Below, in pieces: positions 1 to 10,723 of a DNA stretch of 64,000 nt. This DNA comes from Euclidia mi (taxonomy: Eukaryota; Arthropoda; Insecta; Lepidoptera; Erebidae), in assembly GCA_944739405.2 (NCBI GenBank), contig OX123186.2, positions 33,403,551-33,467,550 on the forward strand, in the 5' to 3' direction. The notes beneath the pieces are model-generated. The model was not told the DNA's origin. It did not search any database and saw nothing but the letters and a program-made list of their open reading frames with translations. Position numbers and translations under genes: made by a program. The stretch's first letter is position 1; each line of letters opens with the position of its first letter.

Positions 1-835
1 CGATTCGTTTTTGCTATCAAACGGTTACGACAAACAGTGTCAACGGAAGCGGCCCTAAGTGCATATCACGGATACGTGTCATCGGTGCTGTCATATGGTC
101 TCTTGCTCTGGGGGAACTCGGTTGAGATTGAAAAAGCATTTCGGGTGCAAAAGAAATGCGTGAGAGCTATATGTGGAGCCTGGTTTACTGACAGCTGTAA
201 GCCATTATTTAAAAAGTTCAACATCCTGCCACTGGTTTGCATGTACGTTAGAGAAATCTGTGTTTTTGTTAAACTTTATCCACAGTATTTTAGTAAATTT
301 TCTGCAACAGAAGGTAGGAACGCTAGGAATAAATTTAAACTTCTCCGACCTAGGTGTCACTTAGATATATATGAGAAAAATGTATATATAAAGGCCATAT
401 AAGTGTATAATAAGTTACCAGATACATTTAAAGAATTACCACTTACTATATTTAAAAGGAAAATTACAACCTGGCTTGCAGAAAAATGTTTCTATACTCT
501 AAATGACTTTATGACATATAGAGAAAATAATGTAACTAATTAATGTTAAAATTTCAATATGCGATCATAATACTATGTTTTGACTTTTACACTTATTTCA
601 GTTGACATTTATATACAATTATTGATTTACTATTATAAATTTACAATTATACATGACATTAATTACTTAATAAATACTAATAAGCAGAATTTAATTGGAT
701 AATATTATTGTATAAGTTTAAATATTTACGCACCATTGTTATGGTAGAATGTGAGAAGACTTTTATTTTACCTTAACACGACTATGTAACCACATTTCTT
801 GTAAATAAATGCATTTCATTTCATTTCATTTCATT
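1..835 (+). mobile_element. 3' end of a jockey/CR1-like non-LTR retrotransposon
   Basis: The piece enters from the left edge and holds the last part of an ORF2-type reverse transcriptase. An open stretch at 37-402 carries the post-RT pattern 'AYHGYVSSVLSYGLLLWGN' and 'QKKCVRAICGA', seen again at 59870-59985 and, on the minus strand, at 47600-48000. A stop after residue 121 is followed by more family-like sequence (about 403-540) in the same frame, so it is a decayed copy. A 3' UTR of roughly 270 bases follows and ends in a TTTCA-type repeated tail at about 812-835, typical of these lepidopteran elements. The RT catalytic part lies outside the window or is lost. Confidence 0.85.
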
Positions 836-1480
836 ACAAAACTGAATGTACATAAACAATGGTCGCGGGCGAGCAGTGTAGTACCTATATGCATGCGCGC
901 GATCAGACGCGCCGCGCATCCCGTACTGAATCCGCGCCGAGCGTTCCGCGCTCGTGAGATTGTGTGCGTGAAAAGTGCGTGCGTACACGCCGCCCCGGTG
1001 ACTCACGCATATATTCACACCAGCGCGGCGGCGGCGGCCGATTTGTATGAAGCTATCCTACTATTCTGTTTGTACTATGGTCTTGGTGAGTTATATACCT
1101 ACCAGACTCGCCGCATGCGAGCTGCGGCACGATCGCGGCTGTGGGTACTCTTCGCACAGTCCGCACAGTCTAATGGGTACTCTGCTCGAGGCGCGTAGGT
1201 ATGACTTGAGTTTCGTGCGTTTGTATGGAGCTACAATACTGTTAGATATTATTACCGTGTCACTGATGTTTTACTTATACTTACAAGGGTTAGCCACACA
1301 CATTTACTACTAGCACAAGATTATCAACGGCCTCCACACCTCAGATAATTCTAACACGAAGGAAATTGATATGAAAACGATATCAAATAGCCATCAAGTT
1401 AATGAAGAGTTTAAGAAAACTCTGGCTAGAAATAATGTTCGGAAAGATAATGTTGAACAGATAAAAGCAATTTAAATCCC
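836..1480. other. Unassigned, partly GC-rich segment
   Basis: About 880-1200 is unusually GC-rich, with many CG dinucleotides and a run of GCG/GCC triplets near 1022-1040. Short open frames here overlap on both strands and match no family I recognise; they are the expected result of a GC-rich patch with few stop codons. It could be the 5' region of an unrecognised transposon or a former promoter/CpG patch. A short open stretch near 1325-1475 is rich in Lys, Asn and Glu but is too short to assign. Confidence 0.35.
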
Positions 1481-2499
1481 TAATGGCACAGCTCTAAGCG
1501 AATTCGTCAAAATTATACAAAAAGAAAGAGGGCTTTTGCCTATCTCGGTGTTAGTCGCTTGAGCAGGGCTCGGCACGCATTTGACTGTGAAGCCATTTGT
1601 ATTTTTCGAATTTCGAATATGAATCTCGCTCGAATATTGTTTACTTACAGAGTAAAATAGATTTTCGAATGGATTGATGGGAGTAACTGAACATGAACTG
1701 ATTGAAACACGATACGCTAGACTACCGTGTAGAGTTAAAATATTTCCATATAGTATAGGTACATACATAGGTTCACGTATATTACCAAAGACGTAGGCAG
1801 TAAGTATGAATTTCTAATTACTCTGAACCAGATATATTCATTTGATTCACTGTCATCGCACAAAAATCGATATGTTCGTACCGAAACAACGACTTATTGT
1901 GCAGAGCTCATGTAAGGAATAATAAATTTTATTTTCTTTACCGTCTTTAATAATATAACCAAGAAGATAGACGGCCGATACATCTGTTTTTCCTTTTCCA
2001 TCTAATATGAAAAAACTCGTAACAATTGTTGCTTCACAATTCATCTCGCCGTGCTTTCTTATTTCAAACGAATAAAACAAAGGAACAGTAAATCACAACA
2101 TCTAATGACAGACAAAGTTGTGAACAGTCCTTTTTTCAAAAACTACGTGGGACGGCACCAATAGTTTTTAAAAGTAAAAAGTTTCGCAAAAAATACAGAA
2201 CACTTTATAGGGAAACGAAACATTTTTTATATGGTAGTATTTTCTTTGGAAGATTTCTGACGTCGCGCGTTTCTTTCAAAGCTCAGATACTTTTCAGTAA
2301 TGAATAAGAAATGAACTGATTCGAACATTCTATTGTTTTTTTGGCATTATTTGATAATTCAATAACAGTCCGGTTTAAGATAATGCAATAAATCATCTCT
2401 AAACTTATTTACATTTTAGTTTAGAAACAATTCTTAGAACTGAAACTTTTAAACACTCGTGTTGCATGTTTAAGAATATATAAAATAAAATAATAAAAT
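1481..2499. other. No recognisable feature
   Basis: AT-rich sequence. Open frames of 75-100 residues at 1472-1768 and 1853-2080 (minus strand) have no motif or repeat I recognise and no partner exon that I can see. Confidence 0.4.
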
Positions 2500-2882
2500 A
2501 AGAATTAATATCCACGAGGATTAACGCGAACATGCATTAGGCATTTACATACCTTATTTTGCTTGACTTTGGGACATTGGGGTTCAAATTGTCATCGGCG
2601 TGGAATCCAGTGATTTGGCTAACAACACCCCCCTTTAATGCGCAATCGGCGAATATTCAATATACAGATACGGTTAGTGTGTTTTGCGCAGGTACTTCGA
2701 CAATGTACGACCCGGGGGTACAAACAGAATCTTCTACCTCGCACTCGGAGACGTGACATCGCTACACCAGTCAGCTTGCCACGGGACGTGCAACCGACTC
2801 GAAACGTCAAGCAAAATAAGGTATGTAAATACCTAATGCATGTTCGCGTTATGCCCCGTGGATATATGTATTCTTAATTCTT
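2500..2882. mobile_element. Non-autonomous terminal-inverted-repeat (MITE-like) element
   Basis: Long terminal inverted repeats face each other. The left arm (about 2500-2567) contains 'taacgcgaacatgcattagg' and 'cataccttattttgcttgac'; the right arm (about 2807-2882) carries the reverse complement. The right arm is longer by about 8 bases near the tip, so the left tip has lost sequence. The interior of about 240 bases is moderately GC-rich and has no transposase. No clear target-site duplication is visible, so the superfamily is not assigned. Confidence 0.7.
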
Positions 2883-3492
2883 AGAACATTGAAAGCTGAA
2901 TTAACCTCTCTCTCGACTCAATATAATAGTGGATTCACAATGAAATCAAATGAAGATATAGATTTTTAGATTTAGCTATATTGTATTAGGATTATAATTT
3001 GATATTTTATATATTCCCTACCTTGCCCCAAAGAAAATGAATTTTACAATCCACTATTCCTGTTATGATTGACAACTGCTGCCAATAATCAGACGCCTTA
3101 ATATTTTGTCCTGTTTCCAACGATTTCTGTTGAGGGGAAACTAGGACATCATTGTCGTCGACCTCCACATGTCTTTCAACTCTTCGTATTGTGATGTAGC
3201 AAAACATGTCGAAAGGAGAACAACGTCGTTCATTCTTTTAGCGCCACATATGGCAGGCGTGATGGAAATTGACTACATTGGTAGTATTACAGACGGAACA
3301 GAAATCGAAACTATTATAGAACAAAGTCGGTTCTACAAAATGGCTACTTTACAGGAGAGCACTTTAAAGTTTTGAACTTAGATTTTTGGGCATAACTTTG
3401 TACCTAATTGGTTAAGAACACTATAATTTTCAAATACCTTTTACAATCATAACAATAGTTATTTATAGACAATAAATTATATATCTTATTTT
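2883..3492. other. No recognisable feature
   Basis: AT-rich. Two overlapping open frames on opposite strands (3007-3207 minus, 3169-3375 plus) show no family motif and are taken as chance. Confidence 0.4.
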
Positions 3493-5254
3493 TAGGGTTC
3501 CGTACCTCATAATGAAAAAACGGAACTCTTATACTTTCACTTTGTTGTCCGTCTGTCTATCAAGACCTACTTTCTCAGAAACGCGTGGAGGTATCAAACA
3601 GAAATTTATATCAAATAGTCAAGTCTACTGTTCCTTGAAGCTGTGAAAAAATCAAACTTCTAAGCCAACGCAATCAAAAGATACACCCGTTTATGCTGCA
3701 AATTTCCGCAAATTTTCGAAACTCGCAAGGGAATCAATACCTACAGAGTACTTTCCATGAACTCAGAATCTTGAAATTTGGTACGAAGCAATGTCTTATA
3801 GCACAGATAAAGGCGAAAACCGTAAATTTTAGTTACATCATATAAAAAAATATTTGTATTAATTTTAAATGTATTTTTCCCTTTCCTCATGAACAGTTAT
3901 TAGTTATTAAATTGAAATTCATATCAAATGCTCGAGTCTATAGTCAAAGTCAAAATCCTTTATTCATTTAAATCACAAAGTGACACTTATGAACGTCAAA
4001 TTTAAAAAATAATTACTTAAAGCTTCTACATTTACATTTACTGCCACGTTCGCAAAGCAAGGGTGTAGAACCATGAGAAAGAACGGGCAATAAAACTCAC
4101 GGTCACTCTTTTTCATCGCCAGGTTTTGCATAATACATAAAAATATAATACCTTTAAGCTGTAACAAAATCCAACTTCTATCTCAACGTAATCAAAAGAA
4201 GCAGCAATTTTACTATATTTTCAAACTCGCAACTACTGGCAAGGTAATCAAAACCTACAAGGTACTTCCCGTAAATTCTGATCCTTGAAATTTTACGAAC
4301 CAACGTTTTATAGCACAGATAAAGGAAAATTTGCGAAAACTGTACATTTTTAGTTACATCATAAAACAAAAAAAAAAGTTACTAGCCCTTTCCTTATGAA
4401 CGCGTAAAGGTATTTAATTGAAAGTCATATCAAATACTCACGTTTATTAGGTTCTTTAAGCTACATACAGCTGTTTATGCTGCAAATTCTCGCAAATTTT
4501 CGAAACTCACAAGTGAATCAAAACCTATAGGGTACTTCCCGTGAACTTAGAATCTTGAAATTTTGTAGGAGGCAACTTCTTATACCACAAGGAACAATTT
4601 CCAAAAAAGTAAATTTTTAGTAAGAGCATATAATAAAAACATTACAAGATTAGAGAACATTACACAAGTTACTACCTCTTTCCTCATGAACGCGTAAAGT
4701 TATTAAGTTGAAATTCATATCAAATACTCATGCCTATAACACCGTTAAGCTGTAATAAAATCAAACTTCTATGTCAACGCAATCAACAGAAACGGCAATT
4801 TAAGCATATTTTCAAACTCGCAACTACTCGCAAGGGAATCAAAACCTAGGGTACTTCCCGTCAACTCAGAATCTTGAAATTTGGCACGAAGCAACGTCTT
4901 ATAGCACAGATTAAGGAAAAAATGCGAAAAGCATAAATTTTTATTTATATCATACAATTAAAATATTTTTAATAATTTAAAAGGTACTACCCCTTTCCTC
5001 ATGACCCCGTAGAGGTATAAAATTGAAATTCATATCAAATGCTCAAGTTAAAACTAAAGGGTACTTCTAGTCGATCTAGAATCTTGAAATTTAGCACAAA
5101 GCAACGTTTTATAGCACATAGGAAAAAATTCGAAAACATAAAAATTTTTGTTGCTTGCATCACATATTTTTTTAAATATTTAAATATACCTACAGGTTTT
5201 TACGGAGCCCTCGGTGCGCGAGTCCGACGCGCACTTAACCGGATTTTTTATTAA
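3493..5254 (+). repeat. Lepidopteran 'gggttccgtacc' repeat with internal tandem units
   Basis: It opens with 'agggttccgtacctcataat' and a 'ccgtctgtctatc' stretch, and ends at about 5195-5250 with a GC-rich hairpin-like terminus, 'ggtgcgcgagtccgacgcgc'. Between them lie about five diverged units of roughly 280-330 bases. Each unit has the order 'cctcatgaac', 'attcatatcaaatgctc', 'aactcgcaa..caaggg', 'gtacttcccgt', 'atcttgaaatttggcacgaa', 'ttatagcacagataaagg'. The unit near 3890-4360 was enlarged by an insertion (3943-4143). I recognise the termini as a very common moth/butterfly repeat, but I cannot fix its class from one copy. A shorter relative lies at 38188-38723. Confidence 0.75.
3943..4143 (-). 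mobile_element. 3'-terminal fragment of a non-LTR retrotransposon
   Basis: This 200-base block interrupts one tandem unit of the surrounding repeat. Read on the minus strand it ends in 'aataaaggattttgactttgac', a polyadenylation-like signal plus repeated tail of the kind carried by jockey-type elements. The unit continues on both sides at a shared 'tata'. No coding part remains. Confidence 0.6.
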
Positions 5255-5399
5255 AAAGATAGCCCTCTTGTGTAAACATCCAGCTTTGTTCTTCGTATTT
5301 TAGAAATCGTCTGCTGCGTCAGCTGTTTTTACTGTGGCTATTAGTGGAGGAGGGCGTAGGAGTCGGCACAGCAGTATTCGGGTGTAGCCGCAACAGTAT

Positions 5400-5745
5400 T
5401 TTAAAATTTCTTGATAGAGACTGGTGAGGAATTTTCAAAACTGGTGCTGGCTTCATCTATGTTGCACATCATTGTCTACAAGATCGAAGGCTTTTTAAAA
5501 ATCAAAATATACAGCATCTATTTGACAGCCAGACTTAACCCTAGTACTTATATGATCTACAAAATCTATATGATTGGTCAGAGTGGAGCGCCCAGGTCGA
5601 AACCCATGCTGACAATCACTTAATAGTCCTTTAATTTGTTTATAAATGGTATTATTAAGAATGGATTAAAATATCTTTCCAAATACACACAATACAGCGA
5701 TAGACCTGTAGTTTGTTATATCTGTGGATGACCCATATTTAGGTA
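5400..5745 (-). pseudogene. Non-LTR reverse transcriptase fragment (RT blocks 1-4)
   Basis: Minus-strand translation gives the order of RT blocks: an 'NYRSIAVL' block near 5700, 'GKIFxSILNNTIYKQ', 'QHGFRPGRST' near 5590, and 'AVYFDFKKAFDLVDND' near 5500, the last being the first catalytic-Asp motif. The reading breaks downstream near 5440 and the YADD block is missing. The wording differs from the neighbouring jockey copy, so it belongs to another non-LTR family. It is directly followed by the 3' tail of the element at 5752. Confidence 0.75.
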
Positions 5746-5953
5746 TTGGTGAAATGAAATGAAATGATTCTTTATTTCGTGTAAACTTAGTTTAAAGTGC
5801 TGACGAAACGTCAATTCTAAATTTATCAGTTGTATAAGCTTATATTTTTATGTTGAATTAGAGCAGCTTAATCCCAAGCATTTGTCGTCTATATAATCGA
5901 AATTTTTTATCACATGCTTTTAAACATAATTTAGTTTTAACAATTATCTTAAA

Positions 5954-6224
5954 TTTATACATACATACATACATATCGTCACGCCTTTTATCCCCGAAGG
6001 GGTAGGCAGAGGTGTATTTCTACACCCACTTTTCGCCAGATATACTTTAGTCCCACGTAATAAGGGGCGAGCCTATTGCCGTACCGGGCACATTTCCAGA
6101 CTCCGTGCTGCTACTGAGAATTTCGTGACAGAAAAACCCAATAACACTGCCCGACCCAGGACTCGAACCCGGGACCTCCCGTTCCCACGCGCACATTTAT
6201 GCCGCGAGACCAACGAGGCAGTCG
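5954..6224 (-). mobile_element. tRNA-derived SINE (copy 1)
   Basis: On the minus strand the head reads like a tRNA: an A-box region in 'cgttggtctcgcggcataaa' and a B box 'ggttcgagtcc' (6159-6169). The body contains 'gcagcacggagtctgg' and 'cccttcgggg', and the tail is a TATG repeat at 5954-5975. The same body recurs at 10455-10723, 57336-57586 and, diverged, at 24518-24702. It interrupts the 3' UTR of the jockey-like element. Confidence 0.9.
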
Positions 6225-6358
6225 TATAGGGTTTGATGTCGAGTTTGCCGTCTCTACGCAAAGATGGTATTTGCATCGTGTTATCCCTTAGTCGCCTCTT
6301 ACGACACCCACGGGTAGATAGGGGGTGGTGACACTTGTATTCTATGCCGTCAACCACA
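6225..6358 (-). repeat. Fragment of the 240-bp RTE-tailed short element
   Basis: Its sequence ('cgcctcttacgacacccacg', 'gggggtggtgac', 'gtcaaccacacgg') is a diverged version of the 5' half of the element found complete at 6897-7132 and 29137-29376. The adjoining SINE abuts it, so the two together form a composite block of about 400 bases in the jockey 3' UTR. Confidence 0.65.
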
Positions 6359-6896
6359 CGGATTTTAAATTATTAAATTTATTTATTGTTAAATTTCTTA
6401 TGTTAAGAGGGAGCTTGTTACAAAAGCGTATACACTGCCCCATAAAACAGTTATTTATTTTGTGCAGGCGGGTGCTATGAACTACAAGATTATACTTATG
6501 TCTAGTATTTACATTGTGAAGAACACTTTTTTTACTAAATTTGTCAATATTCTTGTGGACATATAACAGATTATCGTATATATATTGCGAAACAACAGTT
6601 AAAATGCCTATCTCACTGAACTTTCCTCTTCGAGAAACACGAGGACCGAGGTTGTTAATTCCCCTTATTGCTCTTTTCTGCAGAACGAATATTGTGTTAA
6701 GGTCTGCAGCATTCCCCCAGAGAAGAATCCCATAAGACATAATACTATGAAAGCAACTAAAATAAACCATTCTAGCTGTATCTATATCTGTAAGGCGTCT
6801 AATTGTCCTAACTGCATAAGCTGCAGCACTAAGTTTGCCTGAAAGTCTTTCTATATGCGGGCCTCATTGGAGTTTGGTATCAAGCATAATACCTAG

Positions 6897-7132
6897 TCCG
6901 TCCGTGTGGTGACGGATTAAGAATACGGAATGTCACCACCCCTTATCATCCCATGGGTATCGTAAGAGCCGACAGAGCGAGTATATTATGCAGAGAACAG
7001 CACTGTAAGAGAAGGAAAACTTGATACAAACCCTATACCAACCCGTTTGGCCAGCGTGGTATAGTAGGCCAATTCCTCCTTTCAAAGGAGAGGCCTAGTC
7101 CAGCAGTGGACTGTTAAACGCTGATGATGATG
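6897..7132 (+). mobile_element. 240-bp RTE-tailed SINE-like element (copy with 11-bp TSD)
   Basis: The 236-bp block begins 'tccgtccgtgtggtgacgg' and ends 'ggactgttaaacgctgatgatgat'; GAT-repeat tails are characteristic of RTE-clade retroposons in Lepidoptera. It is flanked by the 11-bp direct repeat 'ataatacctag' (6886-6896 and 7133-7143), and the jockey RT reading continues exactly across the site. The interior contains 'ggccagcgtggtatagtagg' and 'cagtggactg'. It has no coding capacity; presumably an RTE reverse transcriptase moved it. Confidence 0.9.
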
Positions 7133-7252
7133 ATAATACCTAGAAACATAGTTGTCCCGACGGGCTCAATTCTGGATTCCTTAAGTTGTACATTGGTTTC
7201 CATCTGTTTAACATTTGGCATTGAGAATTTTAATAGTTTGGTTTTCTTATCA

Positions 7253-7340
7253 TTAACACTTTCACGGACAGTAAACGCCTATAGGCGTGATAACAATAAA
7301 ACTTTAATTGTGTCTCGTTTACTGTCCGTGAAAGTGTTAA
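7253..7340. mobile_element. 88-bp piggyBac-like MITE
   Basis: A perfect 24-base inverted repeat, including the TTAA ends, bounds the block: 'ttaacactttcacggacag' reading inward from 7253, and its complement ending at 7340. TTAA at both edges is the piggyBac target-site signature. The 40-base centre contains the palindrome 'gcctataggc' and no gene. It interrupts jockey RT coding sequence. Confidence 0.85.
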
Positions 7341-7429
7341 CTAATAAATTATTTACATTAAACCAATTAACAACTTTAGAGAGTGCATTGTTTACTTCGT
7401 CAAAATTTATCTGTTGTCGTCTTATATAA

Positions 7430-7640
7430 AAAACTAGAGGACGCCAGCAGCTACGCCTACATTTTTTTTTAATTTACCCGTTTTGGCCGATCCCGTGGGA
7501 ATTTCGGGAAATCCCTTCTTAGTGCACCGCTACGATCCCCAAGAAACATACATGCCAAATTTCAGCTTCCTGCGCCCAATAGTTTCGGCTGTAGCGTGTC
7601 TGTCAGTCAGTCAGTAACGCAAGGATTTTATATATTAAGA
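7430..7640 (-). repeat. About 205-bp dispersed repeat, copy A
   Basis: The block runs from 'ctagaggacgccagcagct' to 'cagtaacgcaaggatttta' and lies between two halves of the jockey RT. An inverted copy at 50845-51049 (there plus) interrupts the Maverick capsid gene, so this is a mobile unit. It contains 'ttttggccgatcccgtggga' and 'ctgtcagtcagtcagtaacg'. No inverted termini or poly-A define its class. Confidence 0.75.
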
Positions 7641-7711
7641 TTAAGGAGGTATCATCCGCAAACAACACAATCTCATGATTCTTTTTTACATAATAAGGTA
7701 GATCGTTAATA

Positions 7712-7905
7712 TTTTTTTTTGTTTTAGCAGCCTACCCTGTCCCACTGCTGGGCAAAGGCCTCCCCCAAATCTTTCCAGGCTTGCTTGTCGCACGCAATCT
7801 CAGTCCAGTTCTTGTGCTAGGCGTCTAAGTCATCCCGCCAAAAGAGGTTTCGGGGCCGGCCGCGGCGACGTCTTGTATCTTCTGGCACCCACAGAGTTGA
7901 TATTC
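7712..7905 (-). pseudogene. C-terminal fragment of an RTE-clade ORF
   Basis: On the minus strand the block translates as 'RRGRPRNLFWRDDLDA', a stop, then 'HKNWTEIACDKQAWKDLGEA' and 'FAQQWDRVGC', the conserved extreme C terminus of lepidopteran RTE reverse transcriptases. It ends in an A-rich 3' terminus at about 7712. It is 5'-truncated to under 200 bp and sits in the jockey RT just upstream of the YADD box. The internal stop makes it non-functional. Confidence 0.8.
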
Positions 7906-8850
7906 TTGAATAAATAAATTAATTCGTTCATAGAAATTATGACATAAATTGTATGTATTGATAAATCAAAAAAAGAAATGGTCCGAGGATTGACCCCTGC
8001 GGGACTCCCATTTTAAGGCAGAACCTGGAGATGTCTTGTCATTGATCTGGACCTTCTGGATTCTGTTGCCCAAGTAAGAAACCAGAAGATCGAGAGCTTT
8101 GTTCCTAACGCCGTAATGATACAATTTCCGGACCAGAGTGTCATGATCAAACGCTTTTGACAAGTCACAAAAAATACCTAATGCATCTTGTGACTTCTCC
8201 CAAGCTGCAAATATACTTTTGAGAAGCTCATCTTCTGCGTCAGTAGTCGAACGACCCCTCGTAAATCCGAACTGTTTCTCGTGGAGTAGATCATGTCGAT
8301 TAAAATAACTACGCAACTGACTAAGAATTAATTTTTCAAAAATTTTACTAAGTGTCGGCAATACAGAAATAGGTTGAAAATTAGAAGGGTCGGTTGTGTC
8401 ACCAGATTTAAATAAAGTTATAACTTTACTTTCAATATGTCAGGAAATATTCCAGAAGCGACGCAACCATTGAATACCGCTGCAAGATGTGGAGCAATTA
8501 TGCTAATAATATATGAAATAGGCTTCACCGACAGTCCCCACAAATCCATTCTCGTTTTCATATTTAAAGCTTTAAATTGTTTAAGAATATCGTCAGTAGT
8601 ACCAACAGTGAATTCCAAGGCTGCATCACATTCTGGCACGCAGTCCCTAAGAACCATTTCAGCAGACATGGAAGATGAGTTGAGCGACTCTGTTGTCACT
8701 ATAGGTATATTAGCAAAGAAATTCTCAAATTCTGTCCCAACTTCCAGGTCCTCTGAAATACTCACATTATTGATTTTTAAAAGGTAGTCGCGGCTGCGTG
8801 CTTTGGCTCTGCCAGTTTCATTGTTGATGACATTCCAGGTTCCAGGTTCC

Positions 8851-9290
8851 CATTCTGGGAAATCCCTCTCTGAGCACTACCGCTCAGGCCGCCCTGCGTA
8901 TTCTGGGGTGGGCAAAAATCCGCTCGCAAAAGACAAGGGCAAATTAACTGAAGCCACCACGCCACCTACCATCCGTGTGCATTTCTGTAATGTGAGGGGG
9001 TTACATTCGAACCTTAGCTCGGTCCACAACCATCTTGAGGCCGAAAAGCCTGCTTTGCTCTTTTTGACGGAGACCCGATATCGTTCCTACTGGACACGTC
9101 GTATTTGCAGTACCCTGGCTACAAGCTTGAGCACAAGTTTCTGCCACGCGCCGGTGTATGCGTGTTCATTAGGGATGATCTCTGCGTCCGCCGCCTCAGC
9201 AATCTTGAAGATAGAGACCTTTCCACCCTCTGGCTGCGCATCGATTGCGACGACCACCCTCGCGTTTACGCCTGCCTTTGCAGGTCTCAC
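8851..9290 (+). pseudogene. Apurinic-type endonuclease fragment of a non-LTR retrotransposon
   Basis: The plus-strand reading includes 'IRVHFCNVRGLHSNLSSV' (endonuclease motif I with its Asn), 'ALLFLTET' (metal-binding Glu box), then, after a frameshift near 9085, 'RAGVCVFIRDDLCVRRL' and 'LWLRIDCDDHPRVYACL'. The C-terminal endonuclease motifs (GDxN, SDH) and the whole RT are missing. The RT fragment at 22860-23845 may belong to the same family, which cannot be shown from non-overlapping parts. The left boundary abuts the 5' end of the minus-strand jockey element. Confidence 0.75.
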
Positions 9291-10454
9291 AGCAGACGAA
9301 AATTCGCAAAACTTAACCAAAGTCTCCCAGCAAAACCATTGCGAGCGTAAACAAAGCCACTATTGATAATTTAAAGAAGCATTATTTATCTAACACCGTA
9401 GCATCGGCACTAGCCTTTATTCAGACTGTAAAGAAAATAAAAGTATGGGCTATGATTGAGAAAAACTGGCAAATCCGTGGTCAAACTCCGTATTACGAAC
9501 ATTCGCTGTGTAGTTTTAATACGATATTTGGAGCGTAAACATGTTTTATTTTCGTTTCATTTTATTTCGCGTTTGTTGAATAATAAACGGATAATTAAAC
9601 CCTGAATAGAGATTTTTATTGTAATATGTATTGTAATATGGTCGCTATTACGATATAGTCATCTAGATTTATACATATTATATCCACACCCTGAAATCGT
9701 ACCACGTGGTACGATTTCAACGCAGTGATATTGTACAATATCACTGCGTTGCGACGTATGAAAAGACAAGCAAAGCAAGAAACACGCTCTCACATTTATA
9801 ATGTTAGAATAGATGTTTGAGTCATTGGCAAGGCCGTGCAAGTCCCGTTACCTTGTGCCTACGTCAAGAGTACCAATTGCTGAAGGCGAAATCGGTCATA
9901 TGAATCATATTCCCATGACAAACGCGTTTTTGTCCGAGGCTCTGAACAGTAATACATCTTATATTTTTATTGTCTCAGAATAAATTATGATTTCAGCAAA
10001 AGCCAAGCTGAAATTCAAAGCCTAAATAATCGATTTCACAGCACATTTTTTCGTATCCGAGAAGGGACGTACATGAATAATTTGTAAGCGATACCGACTC
10101 GTACGTCTGCGGTCGACATCAATCATCGTCACACATAGAATATACCTGCGCCCGTAATACTTACGTACCGCCATATCCAAACTTAATTGTGTGATGGGTA
10201 CTAGTTATAATATCAGTTTAGAGTGAAAAGTTTTTAGGGCTTGGCTAAATAGTCTTCCATATTTACACTACACAACTGTTAACGAGAGGGATAAAGAATA
10301 TTGCCATCCCTTTTTGTATTGAAGTCTGTGCTATGTCTATTAGATTGGAATAGACTAGAAAGTGGATGTTAGACTCCGAAAGGAAAGTTCTGAATCGCCA
10401 GGACACGTCATAATTTAAATTGTTCTTATGTGAGAGGGCTGTCTTAATATTATT
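9291..10454. other. Mostly unassigned AT-rich sequence
   Basis: No gene or known repeat is recognised apart from the adjoining palindromes at 9692-9750. Short chance frames only. Confidence 0.4.
9692..9750. repeat. Two adjoining perfect palindromes (28 and 32 bp)
   Basis: 9692-9719 is a perfect palindrome centred between 9705 and 9706 ('accacgtggt' core). 9719-9750 is a second, centred between 9734 and 9735 ('ttgtacaa' core). They share one base. Neither is AT-simple, so chance is unlikely for either. Confidence 0.85.
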
Positions 10455-10723
10455 ATTTTTATATTATTTTATAGACTCACGCCTGTATCCCCGAAGGGGT
10501 AGGCAGAGGTGTAATATTACATCCACATTTCGCCACGAATTTTTAGGTCCCACGTAATAGGGGGCGAGCCTATTGCTGTACCGGGCACATTACCAGACTC
10601 CGTGCTGCTACTGAGAATTTCCTAACGGAAAAGCCCAATAACACTTTGCCCGACCCGGGAATCGAACCCGAGACCTCCCAATCCCACGCGCACATTTACG
10701 CCGCGAGACCAACGAGGCAGTCG
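10455..10723 (-). mobile_element. tRNA-derived SINE (copy 2)
   Basis: It has the same body and tRNA-like head as the copy at 5954-6224, with B-box complement 'gaatcgaacccgagacc' at about 10660-10676 and A-box region 'gccgcgagaccaacgaggc' near 10702. Its 3' tail (left side) is an AT-rich run rather than clean TATG repeats. Confidence 0.85.

Larger units (their letters stand above)
5752..8850 (-). mobile_element. Jockey-like non-LTR element, nested with at least five later insertions
   Basis: Read on the minus strand, RT coding sequence runs from about 8850 down to 6359. A 3' UTR follows and a 'catttcatttcatttcac' tail ends at about 5752. The coding sequence resumes on each side of foreign blocks at 7712-7905, 7430-7640, 7253-7340 and 6897-7132, and the 3' UTR is split by 5954-6358. 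The 5' end (ORF1, endonuclease) is absent, so the copy is 5'-truncated. Rejoining order on both sides of each block is the main evidence that these are later insertions. Confidence 0.85.
6359..8850 (-). pseudogene. Jockey-like ORF2 reverse transcriptase, interrupted
   Basis: The order from the 5' end of the gene is: linker with 'WNVINNETGR' near 8830; pre-RT segment (8418-8765); 'PSNFQPISVL' near 8375; 'QFGFTRGRSTTDA' near 8260; first catalytic block 'GIFCDLSKAFDHDTLV' near 8170; 'GVPQG'-like block near 7990, frameshifted; 'FADDTSL' near 7650, the catalytic YADD-type box; then the thumb and C-terminal part, including 'SYGILLWGNA' near 6735. The catalytic boxes are still legible, but stops, a frameshift near 7985 and the inserted blocks make it non-functional. 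It would have made cDNA by target-primed reverse transcription. Confidence 0.85.

Noticed and set aside
809..1313. Overlapping open frames on both strands in a GC-rich patch
   Set aside because: Three frames compete, none has a family motif, and GC-rich sequence lacks stop codons by chance.
8803..9366. One continuous 187-residue plus-strand protein
   Set aside because: Only its first two thirds follow the endonuclease pattern; the rest is out of the family's frame after a shift near 9085.
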